A DNA stretch of 64,000 nucleotides from Luteimonas sp. 9C (GCF_902506295.1 NZ_LR733312.1:2390759-2454758), one strand, 5' to 3'; numbered from the stretch's first letter, positions 40,616 through 47,343 are shown. Numbers and translations: made by a program. Notes: generated by a model from the sequence alone, not told the origin.

Positions 40616-41035
40616 ATGAGAGAGCTTCGTGAGCTATTGAAAGTCGAGGCTTTTGCGCTTTTGTCTCTACTCATCGTTGCGGGCACTATGGCCGCATATG
40701 GAGCAATTGAGTCGGCCAGACATACAAACTCACTTCTGGAGCCAGCAACTTCGGCCCGGTTACTCTTCATCTACACGGTCGCCTTCGGCTTTCTTCCGGT
40801 CGTGGTTTTTGGGGCGCCTGCCTATGTTTGGCTCTTGCACAAGAAATTGGCTCGTTGGCCCTACGTGGTAGCACTGGGCATCGGCCCCGGCCTTGCTATC
40901 CTCATCTTCGAGTTCTCCTTGGGTATTTGGCCAATCATCTGTGGCTTGCCAGTGGCACTCATAACTCACTTGCTCTGTCGCTGGTTGGGCCCTAACAATT
41001 CATTCAAGCCGACGCCGCTTCGCGGCGCGGCTTAA
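40616..41035 (+). CDS. cassette 2: small multi-span membrane protein with attC-encoded tail
   Basis: A 139-residue protein with about four transmembrane segments (residues about 10-30, 46-74, 80-100, 103-125). No family recognised. There is no stop before attC2, so the frame runs through the site and the protein ends in NNSFKPTPLRGAA, encoded by attC, stopping at TAA in the right arm. The ATG lies 10 bases into the cassette with no ribosome binding site visible, as is common for cassette genes translated from an upstream transcript. Confidence 0.75.
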   Translation: MRELRELLKVEAFALLSLLIVAGTMAAYGAIESARHTNSLLEPATSARLLFIYTVAFGFLPVVVFGAPAYVWLLHKKLARWPYVVALGIGPGLAILIFEFSLGIWPIICGLPVALITHLLCRWLGPNNSFKPTPLRGAA

Positions 41036-41049
41036 TTCAGGCGTTAGGT
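40990..41049 (+). repeat. attC2 (60 bp)
   Basis: CCCTAAC and GTTAGGT core boxes around AAGCCGACGCCGC-TTCG-CGGCGCGGCTT-type arms. Part of this site is translated as the C-terminus of the cassette 2 protein. Confidence 0.93.
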
Positions 41050-41053
41050 GCCT

Positions 41054-41485
41054 ATGACAGTTTCCGAGAAGAGCAGACGCATGGCGCTCCGTCGGGACGC
41101 AGATAACCGTGCGCCTACTACGCCCAAGGTGGCTCAACATGGCGCCTCATATCTTGTGGCGCATGCTTGCTTCGATTGCCGCAAGAGCTTCAAGGTGCCG
41201 CCTCGTGACACCCCGGTCATCTGTGCTAACTGCGGCGGTGAGCTCCATGAAATGGGCCGGTCCTTCAAGGCACCTGCAGCCAGAAACACTGAGCAGTGGG
41301 CCAAGGTCCAGGCGCTGTACAACGCGGGCTTTCGCTTCACTAGCTACCGCAGCCATCCTTGCGCACCGCTGCCTGCGAAGCTATCGGAGGTTGCAGCATT
41401 CGTGGCCGAGCATCCGAATCATCCAATGCGGGTAGCGGCACCTAACAATTCATTCAAGCCGATGCCGCTTCGCGGCACGGCTTAA
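41054..41485 (+). CDS. cassette 3: zinc-ribbon-like protein with attC-encoded tail
   Basis: A 143-residue cytoplasmic protein with a CxxC-X14-CxxC zinc ribbon (CFDCRKSF and CANCGGEL, residues about 37-58). The N-terminus is basic; the C-terminal third holds NAGFRFTSYRSHP and a helical AEHPNHPMRV end. The frame continues through attC3 to give the tail NNSFKPMPLRGTA. ATG at 41054 preferred to GTG at 41048. Function unknown; nucleic-acid or protein binding is plausible from the ribbon only. Confidence 0.75.
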   Translation: MTVSEKSRRMALRRDADNRAPTTPKVAQHGASYLVAHACFDCRKSFKVPPRDTPVICANCGGELHEMGRSFKAPAARNTEQWAKVQALYNAGFRFTSYRSHPCAPLPAKLSEVAAFVAEHPNHPMRVAAPNNSFKPMPLRGTA

Positions 41486-41499
41486 TTCAAGCGTTAGGC
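41440..41499 (+). repeat. attC3 (60 bp)
   Basis: ACCTAAC and GTTAGGC core boxes; stem pair changed to TGCCGC/GCGGCA relative to attC2, a compensatory change. Partly translated as the tail of cassette 3. Confidence 0.93.
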
Positions 41500-41504
41500 G
41501 GCAA

Positions 41505-41978
41505 ATGGAACAGCGCGGCGTCCGAGGCAAATTTGTAACCGCACTGAATTGGCCGCGGATCACGATTATTGCGTTGGCGCTCGTCGTAGTGCTCGCTGTG
41601 CTTGGTGGGCTCCGCCTACGGGGTTACAGCTCCCGTCCGGATCCGCTACCGGCGCTCCAAGAGCCTACTGCTCCGCCGGTCGCGTCCATGCGCTATTTGC
41701 CCATAGAAGTTCAAGCTGTCCTTGTGTCGTTGTGCAACGGCTGCTCTTTCGCAGACTCAAACGCAGCTTGGAGCGCCACCGATGTGGTCATGGACGAGCG
41801 TTTGCCCAAAAGGCGTCTTACGCGTACAGAGAGGCAAGGCCGCGAATGGATCATCGAATACGAGCACGGCGGTATAGCCACGTTGGAGTACAGATTGGTC
41901 TTTTCAGCTACCCCGTCACCTGCACTTCTACAGGGCAGCTCATGCATTCCAGACCAAGCGCGCAAGTGCAGTTGGTAG
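41505..41978 (+). CDS. cassette 4: single-pass membrane hypothetical protein
   Basis: A 157-residue protein with one transmembrane helix (residues about 17-39, ITIIALALVVVLAVLGGL) and a soluble periplasmic domain with four or more cysteines (CNGCSF near 78, C-IPDQARKC near the end). No family recognised. It stops at TAG before attC4. An overlapping open frame (41549-42031) also runs into attC4 but lacks a signal or family, so I take it as a shadow. The ATG is 12 bases into the cassette. Confidence 0.7.
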   Translation: MEQRGVRGKFVTALNWPRITIIALALVVVLAVLGGLRLRGYSSRPDPLPALQEPTAPPVASMRYLPIEVQAVLVSLCNGCSFADSNAAWSATDVVMDERLPKRRLTRTERQGREWIIEYEHGGIATLEYRLVFSATPSPALLQGSSCIPDQARKCSW

Positions 41979-41985
41979 TGTTGCC

Positions 41986-42045
41986 GCCTAACAATTCATT
42001 CAAGCCGATGCCGCTTCGCGGCACGGCTTAACTCAGGCGTTAGAC
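41986..42045 (+). repeat. attC4 (60 bp)
   Basis: GCCTAAC and GTTAGAC core boxes, arms as in attC3. Confidence 0.93.
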
Positions 42046-42050
42046 CGCGT

Positions 42051-42413
42051 ATGAAGTTCATGGCTCTCCTTCTCTGCTTTGCTCTCACAGGCTGCTCTCC
42101 AGCGGGCCGGTCAATTGAAGGCACCTTCGTACTGAGCGGCAAGCCAAAAGCTGGAGTAGAGGTCCGTCTGCCCACTGATCTCACCGATTTCTCCACCTGC
42201 GGCAAAGCGCCCTTGGCCGCTGTCACGAACCGAGCTGGTGAGTTCAAGGTGCTAGCTCAAGGTTTCCCGATCCGCCCATGCTTCAAAGTAGACGGACGGA
42301 TCTACAGCAACATGTTTATCGTTGACGACGGCACCCGGGACACAATTGAACTCAGATGCGGTCTGCCGTTGGGCACCACCGGGCACTTTGAGGACGGTCA
42401 GATTTGTTACTAG
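42051..42413 (+). CDS. cassette 5: hypothetical lipoprotein
   Basis: A 120-residue lipoprotein with signal MKFMALLLCFALTGC (lipobox LTGC, Cys at 15). The mature domain, IEGTFVLSGKPKAGVEVRLP through VTNRAGEFKVLAQG, resembles a small carboxypeptidase-regulatory-like/transthyretin beta-sandwich, followed by a C-terminal part with CGLPLGTTGHF. Probably outer-membrane anchored. Stops at TAG upstream of attC5. The ATG is 12 bases into the cassette. Function unknown. Confidence 0.75.
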   Translation: MKFMALLLCFALTGCSPAGRSIEGTFVLSGKPKAGVEVRLPTDLTDFSTCGKAPLAAVTNRAGEFKVLAQGFPIRPCFKVDGRIYSNMFIVDDGTRDTIELRCGLPLGTTGHFEDGQICY

Positions 42414-42426
42414 CAATGCCACCGCG

Positions 42427-42486
42427 GTCTAACAATTCATTCAAGCCGAACCCGCTTCGCGGGTCGGCTTAATTCAGGCGTTAGGC
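42427..42486 (+). repeat. attC5 (60 bp)
   Basis: GTCTAAC and GTTAGGC core boxes; stem changed to ACCCGC/GCGGGT with the extra A kept. Confidence 0.93.
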
Positions 42487-42487
42487 A

Positions 42488-42928
42488 TTGAACCGAGCAC
42501 TCTCGCAGACTGAAGAAATTGCCAGAGCCGCCTTCGCGGAGATCGGGGCGCGCTTCCCGCATCTAAAGGTAACGGAGGAGTTTGACATCCCTGTTGAGAT
42601 CAGCCTGCGTCTTGCCGTGCAGGACGGCCTCAAGCATGAGGTCTCACTCGGGCTTCAAAACGATGACGAGTTACACATGTCCGTTGGGCACTTCTGGTGC
42701 GAGTGGTTTCCTTGCACAGATCCGGACAATGTCAGAGATTTCATTGACGCTGTGAGTGGGTTCTTGGCCGGCACATATCGTAGCTTGGAGCACTATCGCG
42801 GCACTCGGTGCTTCAAAGCACAGCTACAGCGCCCAACCGACGATGGCTGGCAAACAATTGCAACTTGGTCGCGGCTTAGGCTGCCATCGTTCCGCAGAAT
42901 CACGTACAAGGCGGTCGTCAATGCCTAA
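42488..42928 (+). CDS. cassette 6: cytoplasmic hypothetical protein, TTG start
   Basis: A 146-residue soluble protein without signal or membrane segments. It begins with TTG 8 bases into the cassette; no in-frame ATG gives a similar coverage. Visible: an amphipathic N-terminal helix (SQTEEIARAAFAEIGARFP), a VEISLRLAVQDGLKHEVSLGLQNDDELHMS beta-rich part and an aromatic HFWCEWFPC segment. No family recognised. The stop TAA is part of the attC6 core box. Confidence 0.65.
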   Translation: MNRALSQTEEIARAAFAEIGARFPHLKVTEEFDIPVEISLRLAVQDGLKHEVSLGLQNDDELHMSVGHFWCEWFPCTDPDNVRDFIDAVSGFLAGTYRSLEHYRGTRCFKAQLQRPTDDGWQTIATWSRLRLPSFRRITYKAVVNA

Positions 42929-42982
42929 CAATTCATTCAAGCCGAACCCGCTTCGCGGGTCGGCTTAATTCAGGCGTTAGGT
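42923..42982 (+). repeat. attC6 (60 bp)
   Basis: GCCTAAC and GTTAGGT core boxes, arms identical to attC5. The core box TAA is the stop codon of cassette 6. Confidence 0.93.
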
Positions 42983-42985
42983 TGC

Positions 42986-43507
42986 GTGGACACACCTCAG
43001 CTATCTGATTTAAAGGCAACGCTTCCAAACTTCCCTGACGAAATTCTGGAGGACTGGCTTCTGCCCTACGCAATCTCCGAGGGATGGCCTCCTTTCGGAG
43101 AAGATGGCGCCCCTCGCGGAAGCAGGTGGCCATATCTGCTTGAAAAGAAACCACAGGATTATTGGACAAGCACCAATTGGTCCTTGCATCACGGCCACAT
43201 CGCGCTAGATGAGCTTGACCCGCGGACCCAAGAGTCTATTGCTCAGATGATCCTTGCGGCTGCTAAAGGAGAGGAAAATCTCTACAGCGCCAGCATTCCT
43301 GATCTCAAGGAGCGATTTGATCGCATCCTTTCTCATCTAACCTCCAAGGGAACGCTTCCCGGAGCCCCAACACTTCTAAAGCATGATGATGGCTATCGGG
43401 TAGTAGACGGCAATCATAGAATCGCTGCTTACTCCTTCTACTGGCATTTAGCCAAGGCACGAGGACTGGTTGTTCAGCCCCAGCGGTTCTGGGTCGGCGC
43501 AACCTAA
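42986..43507 (+). CDS. cassette 7: hypothetical protein with ParB/Srx-like DGNHR motif
   Basis: A 173-residue soluble protein starting at GTG 9 bases into the cassette. The C-terminal half has GYRVVDGNHRIAAYSFYW (near residue 145), the DGxHRxxA pattern of ParB/sulfiredoxin-fold nucleases and nucleotide-binding domains. The N-terminal part is rich in Trp and Pro (WPPFGEDGAPRGSRWPYLLE). Full ParB motifs are not seen, so catalysis is uncertain. The TAA stop lies in the attC7 core box. Confidence 0.7.
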   Translation: MDTPQLSDLKATLPNFPDEILEDWLLPYAISEGWPPFGEDGAPRGSRWPYLLEKKPQDYWTSTNWSLHHGHIALDELDPRTQESIAQMILAAAKGEENLYSASIPDLKERFDRILSHLTSKGTLPGAPTLLKHDDGYRVVDGNHRIAAYSFYWHLAKARGLVVQPQRFWVGAT

Positions 43508-43561
43508 CAATTCATTCAAGCCGAACTGTCTTCGCCAGTCGGCTTAATTCAAGCGTTAGGG
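43502..43561 (+). repeat. attC7 (60 bp, diverged central stem)
   Basis: ACCTAAC and GTTAGGG core boxes; the apical stem is changed to ACTG/CAGT and the loop is less regular, but outer arms and extra base are kept. Confidence 0.9.
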
Positions 43562-43564
43562 CTC

Positions 43565-44044
43565 ATGAAGCTGATCGTCGCTATCCTCATCCTTCTTCTT
43601 TCGCTACCTGTACAGGCTGGGACTTGGGGCGTCGGCCACTTTGACAACGACGAAGCCCTAGATCGATCGTCAGACTGGGCAGAGTCTGGAACGGTTTCAG
43701 GTATTAGGAGCGCCCTAGACGCAGTTCAAAATGCGACATACGTCGAGGCGCCTGAGGCAATGACAGCACTCGTTGCAGCAGAAATAGTAGCTGCGGCCGC
43801 AGGCCGTCCAAGTCCAGACCTTCCGGATGATCTGAGCGCGTGGATTGCTCTCCAATCTCGATCAGAACTCACTGCCCTCATTCCTTCCGCAAAGTCGGCA
43901 ATTTCAAAAGTTGTCTCTCCAGAAGGCTCTGAACTGTATGAGTTGTGGGCAGATGTGGATCAGACGGTGCAGCTAAAGTGGCTTGCCGCGGTGAGAGACC
44001 TATCAGAGCGCTTGGCAGCTGTACCTTCAAGCGATGAGCCCTAA
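43565..44044 (+). CDS. cassette 8: secreted DUF4259-like protein
   Basis: A 159-residue protein with a signal peptide (MKLIVAILILLLSLPVQAG) followed directly by TWGVGHFDNDEALD, the signature start of DUF4259 proteins, which are normally cytoplasmic. The rest is helical with a VAAEIVAAAAGRPSPDLP segment. A secreted DUF4259 is unusual. The TAA stop belongs to the attC8 core box. The ATG is 10 bases into the cassette. Function of DUF4259 is unknown. Confidence 0.8.
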   Translation: MKLIVAILILLLSLPVQAGTWGVGHFDNDEALDRSSDWAESGTVSGIRSALDAVQNATYVEAPEAMTALVAAEIVAAAAGRPSPDLPDDLSAWIALQSRSELTALIPSAKSAISKVVSPEGSELYELWADVDQTVQLKWLAAVRDLSERLAAVPSSDEP

Positions 44045-44098
44045 CAATTCATTCAAGCCGACCCCGCTTCGCGGGTCGGCTTAATTCCGGCGTTGGCG
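44039..44098 (+). repeat. attC8 (60 bp)
   Basis: CCCTAAC and a variant GTTGGCG core box; arms with ACCCCGC/GCGGGT. Confidence 0.9.
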
Positions 44099-44102
44099 CC
44101 CT

Positions 44103-44396
44103 ATGCGAAATTCCCGCAACCTCATTCCAGCGATTGGCCTTTGCTTGGTCATCATCTTCTTCGCGATGTGCTGGATCGTTGTGGGTGATTCTGGTTCCGT
44201 CGTTGGCAGTCCTAGCGAGGTCCTCGGGATGCTTGGCGCGCTTGTCCTTTACGCCACCATCCTTGCTACCTTTGCAAACATCTTCATCGCTGCTCGCCGT
44301 GCTCACCGCGCGGGCAGCTGGCTTTGGTTCTTTAGCGTCATCTTCCTCTGGCCTGTCAGTTACATTTACACACTGGCGGTCAACCGTGATGGTTGA
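44103..44396 (+). CDS. cassette 9: small membrane protein
   Basis: A 97-residue protein with three likely transmembrane segments (residues about 8-27, 40-62, 75-92). The start is 11 bases into the cassette. It stops at TGA just before the left half of a disrupted attC. No family recognised; it resembles the many short hydrophobic proteins found in integron cassettes. Confidence 0.7.
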   Translation: MRNSRNLIPAIGLCLVIIFFAMCWIVVGDSGSVVGSPSEVLGMLGALVLYATILATFANIFIAARRAHRAGSWLWFFSVIFLWPVSYIYTLAVNRDG

Positions 44397-44399
44397 GGG

Positions 44400-44502
44400 C
44401 GCTAACAATTCATTCAAGCCGAACCCAGGTAACGGTGCCAGGTTCACTTTCGGCACCTAATCATCCATTCAATCCGACGCCGATTCGCGGCTCGGCTTAT
44501 TT
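44400..44502 (+). repeat. disrupted attC at the right end of the array
   Basis: Left half of an attC (CGCTAAC to about GAACCC, 44400-44426) is broken by the motif AACGGTGCCAGGTTCACTT, then a second, degenerate attC follows (ACCTAAT at 44455, CCGACGCCGATTCGCGGCTCGG to about 44500) whose right core box is lost. Confidence 0.8.
44431..44449 (+). repeat. dispersed motif AACGGTGCCAGGTTCACTT, copy 1
   Basis: Interrupts attC at the right end of the array. Related copies occur at 44919-44937 and 45343-45360 in the same orientation. Confidence 0.6.
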
Positions 44503-44527
44503 TGAGCATCGTGGTGCGGAGATTGGG

Positions 44528-44920
44528 ATGCACGCAAACGAGCTGGAAGCGCTGATCATTCGCACGACCTCCGAGCCGGCCCTTCGGCCAGAGCTCATCA
44601 CGACGCTGCTGCGCTCGCGCGTCGCCGTGCCCTTGGATAAGGGGCTGGAGAACGGTGCGCTGCCTGCAGATTTCAAGTCCATGACATTGAATGGCCCTCG
44701 AGGCTTTCCGGTGCTGGCGGTCTTTACGAGCCCGGACAAGGCCGCGCCGTGGCTCAAGGAGCAGCCGGAGTTCCAGCACGCCCTGGTCACGGAATTCAAT
44801 TGGGCGCTGAAGATCACGCGTCCCCCGTTCGGAATCGCGGTCAATCCGGGCTACAAGCACTCGGTCGTGCTCTCACCGGCCGAGGTCGAAGGGTTGGCCG
44901 CCCGACAACCGGAAACATAA
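44528..44920 (+). CDS. SseB-like N-terminal-domain protein
   Basis: A 130-residue protein resembling the SseB N-terminal domain: SRVAVPLDKG near residue 36, FPVLAVFTSPDKAAPW near 62, and the FNWALKITRPPFGIAVNPGYKHSVVLSPAEVEGL core near residues 87-120. The function of these domains is not settled. A GGAG ribosome binding site precedes the ATG. Its stop codon lies inside the second copy of the AACGGTG motif, and the first copy precedes it, so the gene is bracketed by the repeats. It has higher GC than the cassettes and no attC behind it. Confidence 0.78.
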   Translation: MHANELEALIIRTTSEPALRPELITTLLRSRVAVPLDKGLENGALPADFKSMTLNGPRGFPVLAVFTSPDKAAPWLKEQPEFQHALVTEFNWALKITRPPFGIAVNPGYKHSVVLSPAEVEGLAARQPET

Positions 44921-44937
44921 CGGTGTCAGGTTCACTT
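44919..44937 (+). repeat. dispersed motif AACGGTGTCAGGTTCACTT, copy 2
   Basis: Differs from copy 1 at one base. It contains the last two bases of the SseB-like stop codon. Confidence 0.6.
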
Positions 44938-45008
44938 GATTCCGGTGGAAGCGTCCCGCAAGGCATCAGCCGCGAAGGGCGCGGCGCTCCGTCATGTACA
45001 CGAGTCCC

Positions 45009-45296
45009 ATGAAAGCAAGCGCCCTATATCGATGTTTGTCAGTGCTGGCCGCGGTGACAGTGGCAGGTGCGATTGCGTTCTTCATCCCCTATTCCGCGGG
45101 CGCATCGACGTTCGAAGGGAGCGCCGGATACCTGTCGGCACTGCTCTTTCTCCCGGCGTTGTTGGCGGTTGCGTTGGCGATGCGCGCCTGGGGTAAGCGA
45201 CTTGTCCCGAACACGTCGGCCTATCGCGCAACCCTGGTGACGTACGGTGTGCTGTCGATTCCGGCCGTCTTCCTGATCGGCACACTGCTGTTCTGA
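45009..45296 (+). CDS. small membrane protein
   Basis: A 95-residue protein with three likely transmembrane segments (residues about 8-28, 38-58, 72-92). MKASALYRCL is taken as the start; an ATG 15 bases upstream is equally in frame and neither has a good ribosome binding site. No family recognised. It lies between two copies of the AACGGTG repeat. Confidence 0.6.
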   Translation: MKASALYRCLSVLAAVTVAGAIAFFIPYSAGASTFEGSAGYLSALLFLPALLAVALAMRAWGKRLVPNTSAYRATLVTYGVLSIPAVFLIGTLLF

Positions 45297-45342
45297 CGTG
45301 GTGACTGATGCAGCGGTACGAATGCTCGCGACCCGAATGGAT

Positions 45343-45360
45343 AACGGTGCTTGGTTCACG
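45343..45360 (+). repeat. dispersed motif AACGGTGCTTGGTTCACG, copy 3 (diverged)
   Basis: Matches copies 1 and 2 in AACGGTG and GGTTCAC with changes between. Upstream of the YciI-like gene. Confidence 0.4.
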
Positions 45361-45398
45361 TCCCGCGGCGACGCCGGTCTTCTGCAAGGTGGATCCTG

Positions 45399-45740
45399 AT
45401 GGCGAAGTACCTGATCTCCTTCCCTGCCGCCGCGATGGTGGCGCGCGACGCCGAGCTGGAACACGCGAGCCGCGATTCGCATGCGGTCATCGAAGCGGCG
45501 AAAGCGGCCGGCGTCTATGTGTTCGGCGGGGGCATCGATGCGGGCGTTCCGGTGGTGCGCGTGTCGGGCGATGGCAGCGTTGCTGAAGGCGGCTATCCAT
45601 CCGGGCCTGAACTCGACGGTGGGTTTGCGGTGCTCGAGCTGCCGTCACGCGACGCAGCGGTGGCGTGGGCCGCGCGGCTCGCGACCGCCTGCCGGTGCGA
45701 TCAGGAACTGCGGGCCTTCCACTTCGATCCCGCATCGTGA
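45399..45740 (+). CDS. YciI-family protein
   Basis: A 113-residue protein of the YciI/DGPF dimeric alpha-beta-barrel fold: MAKYLISFPAAAM start, central AAGVYVFGGGIDAGVPV, and a DGGFAVLELPSRDAAVAWAARLA helix-strand near residues 75-98. Members act as small dehydrochlorinase-like or sigma-factor-associated proteins; most are uncharacterised. An AAGGTGG ribosome binding site precedes the ATG. Closest to the YCII subgroup with PhnB-like neighbours, but no ECF sigma gene is adjacent here. Confidence 0.8.
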   Translation: MAKYLISFPAAAMVARDAELEHASRDSHAVIEAAKAAGVYVFGGGIDAGVPVVRVSGDGSVAEGGYPSGPELDGGFAVLELPSRDAAVAWAARLATACRCDQELRAFHFDPAS

Positions 45741-45930
45741 GTCGCGAAGGATCGCGTTGTCTGGCTCACCCAGACTGAGTTGGAGCGTCGCGCGAGGCAT
45801 CGACGGACCCGATGCGGGCTGCATCGATATGGATCGCGCCATCAGCAAGCGTTCTGTAATACCGACGCCGAACGCAATCAGCGACCGCTTTGCCGCCACA
45901 ATGCGTGTCCGTTCCGAACAGGTCTCGCGT

Positions 45931-46476
45931 GTGAAGAGCATACTGAAATGGTTGCGCTTTGCGCTGCTCACTGCAGCGATGGTGGCGTGCTCACTGGCCA
46001 CCGCGCAGACACCCGTCGAATTCACGCCGAGCGCTGGATTCGGCGGTGAAAGCACCGGCCTCGGCACGCTGAAGTTCGTCTTCCGCGCGCCGCGCGCGTT
46101 TCAGGTCACCAGCCACGGCGCCGAACAGGGCGACGGGACGTTCCGTCTGGATCAGACCATCACCTTCGCAGGCGAACCGCCGCAGTCGCGGTTCTGGATC
46201 ATGACGCGGACCGCGCCCCATCGTTACGCCGCCACGCTTAGCGATGCGGCCGGGCCGGTCGAGGCGACGGTTTCGGGATCGCGCCTGTCGCTGCGCTATC
46301 GGGTCAAGGGCCCGGTGTACATGCATCAGGAGCTGGTGCTGTCCGCCGACGGACGCACGATCGACAACGTGGGCGTGGTCAGACTGCTGGGCGTCCCGAT
46401 CGGTCGCCTCCAGGAGACGATCACGCGCAAGGCGCCGGCCGTCGCGTCGGATGATCCTGCCGATCCGGGCCGATAA
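45931..46476 (+). CDS. DUF3833-family secreted protein
   Basis: A 181-residue protein with a signal peptide (KSILKWLRFALLTAAMVACSLATA). The mature domain has the DUF3833 pattern: GGESTGLGTLKFVFRAPRAFQV, a QSRFWIMTRTAPHRYAATLSDAAGPVEATVSG core and a C-terminal RLLGVPIGRLQETITRK. Function unknown. A GTG at 45931 with AGGT upstream gives the usual short n-region; ATG at 45901 is the alternative. It stands alone before the convergent SDR operon. Confidence 0.75.
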   Translation: MKSILKWLRFALLTAAMVACSLATAQTPVEFTPSAGFGGESTGLGTLKFVFRAPRAFQVTSHGAEQGDGTFRLDQTITFAGEPPQSRFWIMTRTAPHRYAATLSDAAGPVEATVSGSRLSLRYRVKGPVYMHQELVLSADGRTIDNVGVVRLLGVPIGRLQETITRKAPAVASDDPADPGR

Positions 46477-46563
46477 CGGCGCGGGTGCACGCAGCGCGTC
46501 GCGAGTGCAGGGGCGCGCGACGCGCGCGGTGCCGGCGGCACCTTGGCAGCGACGTTCGCCGGC

Positions 46564-47343
46564 TCAGGATGTCGGCACGGTGCCGCCATCGATCACGAAC
46601 TCGGTGCCGGTCACCGTGGCCGCGCGCGGTGATGCCACGAAGACAATGAGGTTGGCGACTTCGTCCGGTGTCGAAGGTCGCCCGATCGGAATGCCGCCCA
46701 GCGATTGCATGATGATCGCCTTGCCGCCTGCGTAATCGGTGCCGGCGTCGGCGGCCAGTCGTTCGGCCAGTGCGACCGATGCCTCGGTCTCCACCCAGCC
46801 CGGCGCGATGCGCACCACGCGCACGCCGCCGGGCGCGAGTTCCTTGGACAGACTCTTGCTGTATGTCGACAGCGCGGCCTTGGCGGCGGCGTAGGCGGTG
46901 GTGGATTCGGGCAGCGGCAGGCGGTGCTGGATCGACGTCACGTGGATCACCACGCCGGCGCCCTGCGCCAGCATGCCGGGCACCAGCAGACGGTCCAGAC
47001 GCACGGCAGGCATCAGGTTGCGCTGCAGTTCGTCCTGCCAGACCGCTTCGGTCAGCGCGGCGTAGCCGCCGCCGGGCGCACTCGAGCCGCCCACGACATG
47101 CACCAGGATGTCCACACCGCCCAGGCGCTCGCGCACGACATCGGCCACGTGCGCGCATCCGGCCCCGGTACGCAGATCGGCGACGATGACATCGGCATCG
47201 GGTACGTCGGCCGGCGCGTTGCGCGCGGTGGTCAACACGCGCGCGCCCTGTGCGCGGAACACCGCGACGGTCGCCGCGCCGATGCCGCGTGTGCCGCCGG
47301 TAACGAGCACGCGCTTGCCGGCGAGGTCGAGATCCAGTGCCAT
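46564..47343 (-). CDS. SDR-family oxidoreductase
   Basis: A 259-residue classical short-chain dehydrogenase: VTGGTRGIG (residues about 14-22), a [13 protein letters not shown] segment in place of NNAG, catalytic Ser near 142 and YAAAK near 156, C-terminal [13 protein letters not shown]. Substrate unknown. Its ATG overlaps the stop of the SnoaL-like gene (TGATG), so the two are translated together. The divergent HxlR gene probably regulates them. Confidence 0.88.
   Translation of the reverse strand: MALDLDLAGKRVLVTGGTRGIGAATVAVFRAQGARVLTTARNAPADVPDADVIVADLRTGAGCAHVADVVRERLGGVDILVHVVGGSSAPGGGYAALTEAVWQDELQRNLMPAVRLDRLLVPGMLAQGAGVVIHVTSIQHRLPLPESTTAYAAAKAALSTYSKSLSKELAPGGVRVVRIAPGWVETEASVALAERLAADAGTDYAGGKAIIMQSLGGIPIGRPSTPDEVANLIVFVASPRAATVTGTEFVIDGGTVPTS

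Larger units (their letters stand above)
40146..44502 (+). mobile_element. integron gene-cassette array without integrase (CALIN-like), nine cassettes
   Basis: Nine same-strand genes, each followed by an attC recombination site, run from the G-TTAGG crossover point at 40146 to a broken attC near 44502. Eight attC sites are 60 bases long and almost identical in the arms. Cassettes begin directly at TTAGG (or TTGGC in the ninth), have little space before the start codon, no own promoters, and base composition clearly lower in GC than the neighbours. No integrase gene lies in the window on either flank (dcp left, SseB-like right). Confidence 0.92.

Noticed and set aside
41549..42031. Alternative frame in cassette 4 ending in an attC-encoded tail
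   Set aside because: The other frame has an ATG at the usual cassette position and a clear transmembrane helix; the alternative begins 55 bp in and shows no features.
40552..44098. Regularly spaced repeats taken as a CRISPR-like array
   Set aside because: Repeats are 60 bp, palindromic, and separated by 370-520 bp genes; no short spacers or cas genes.
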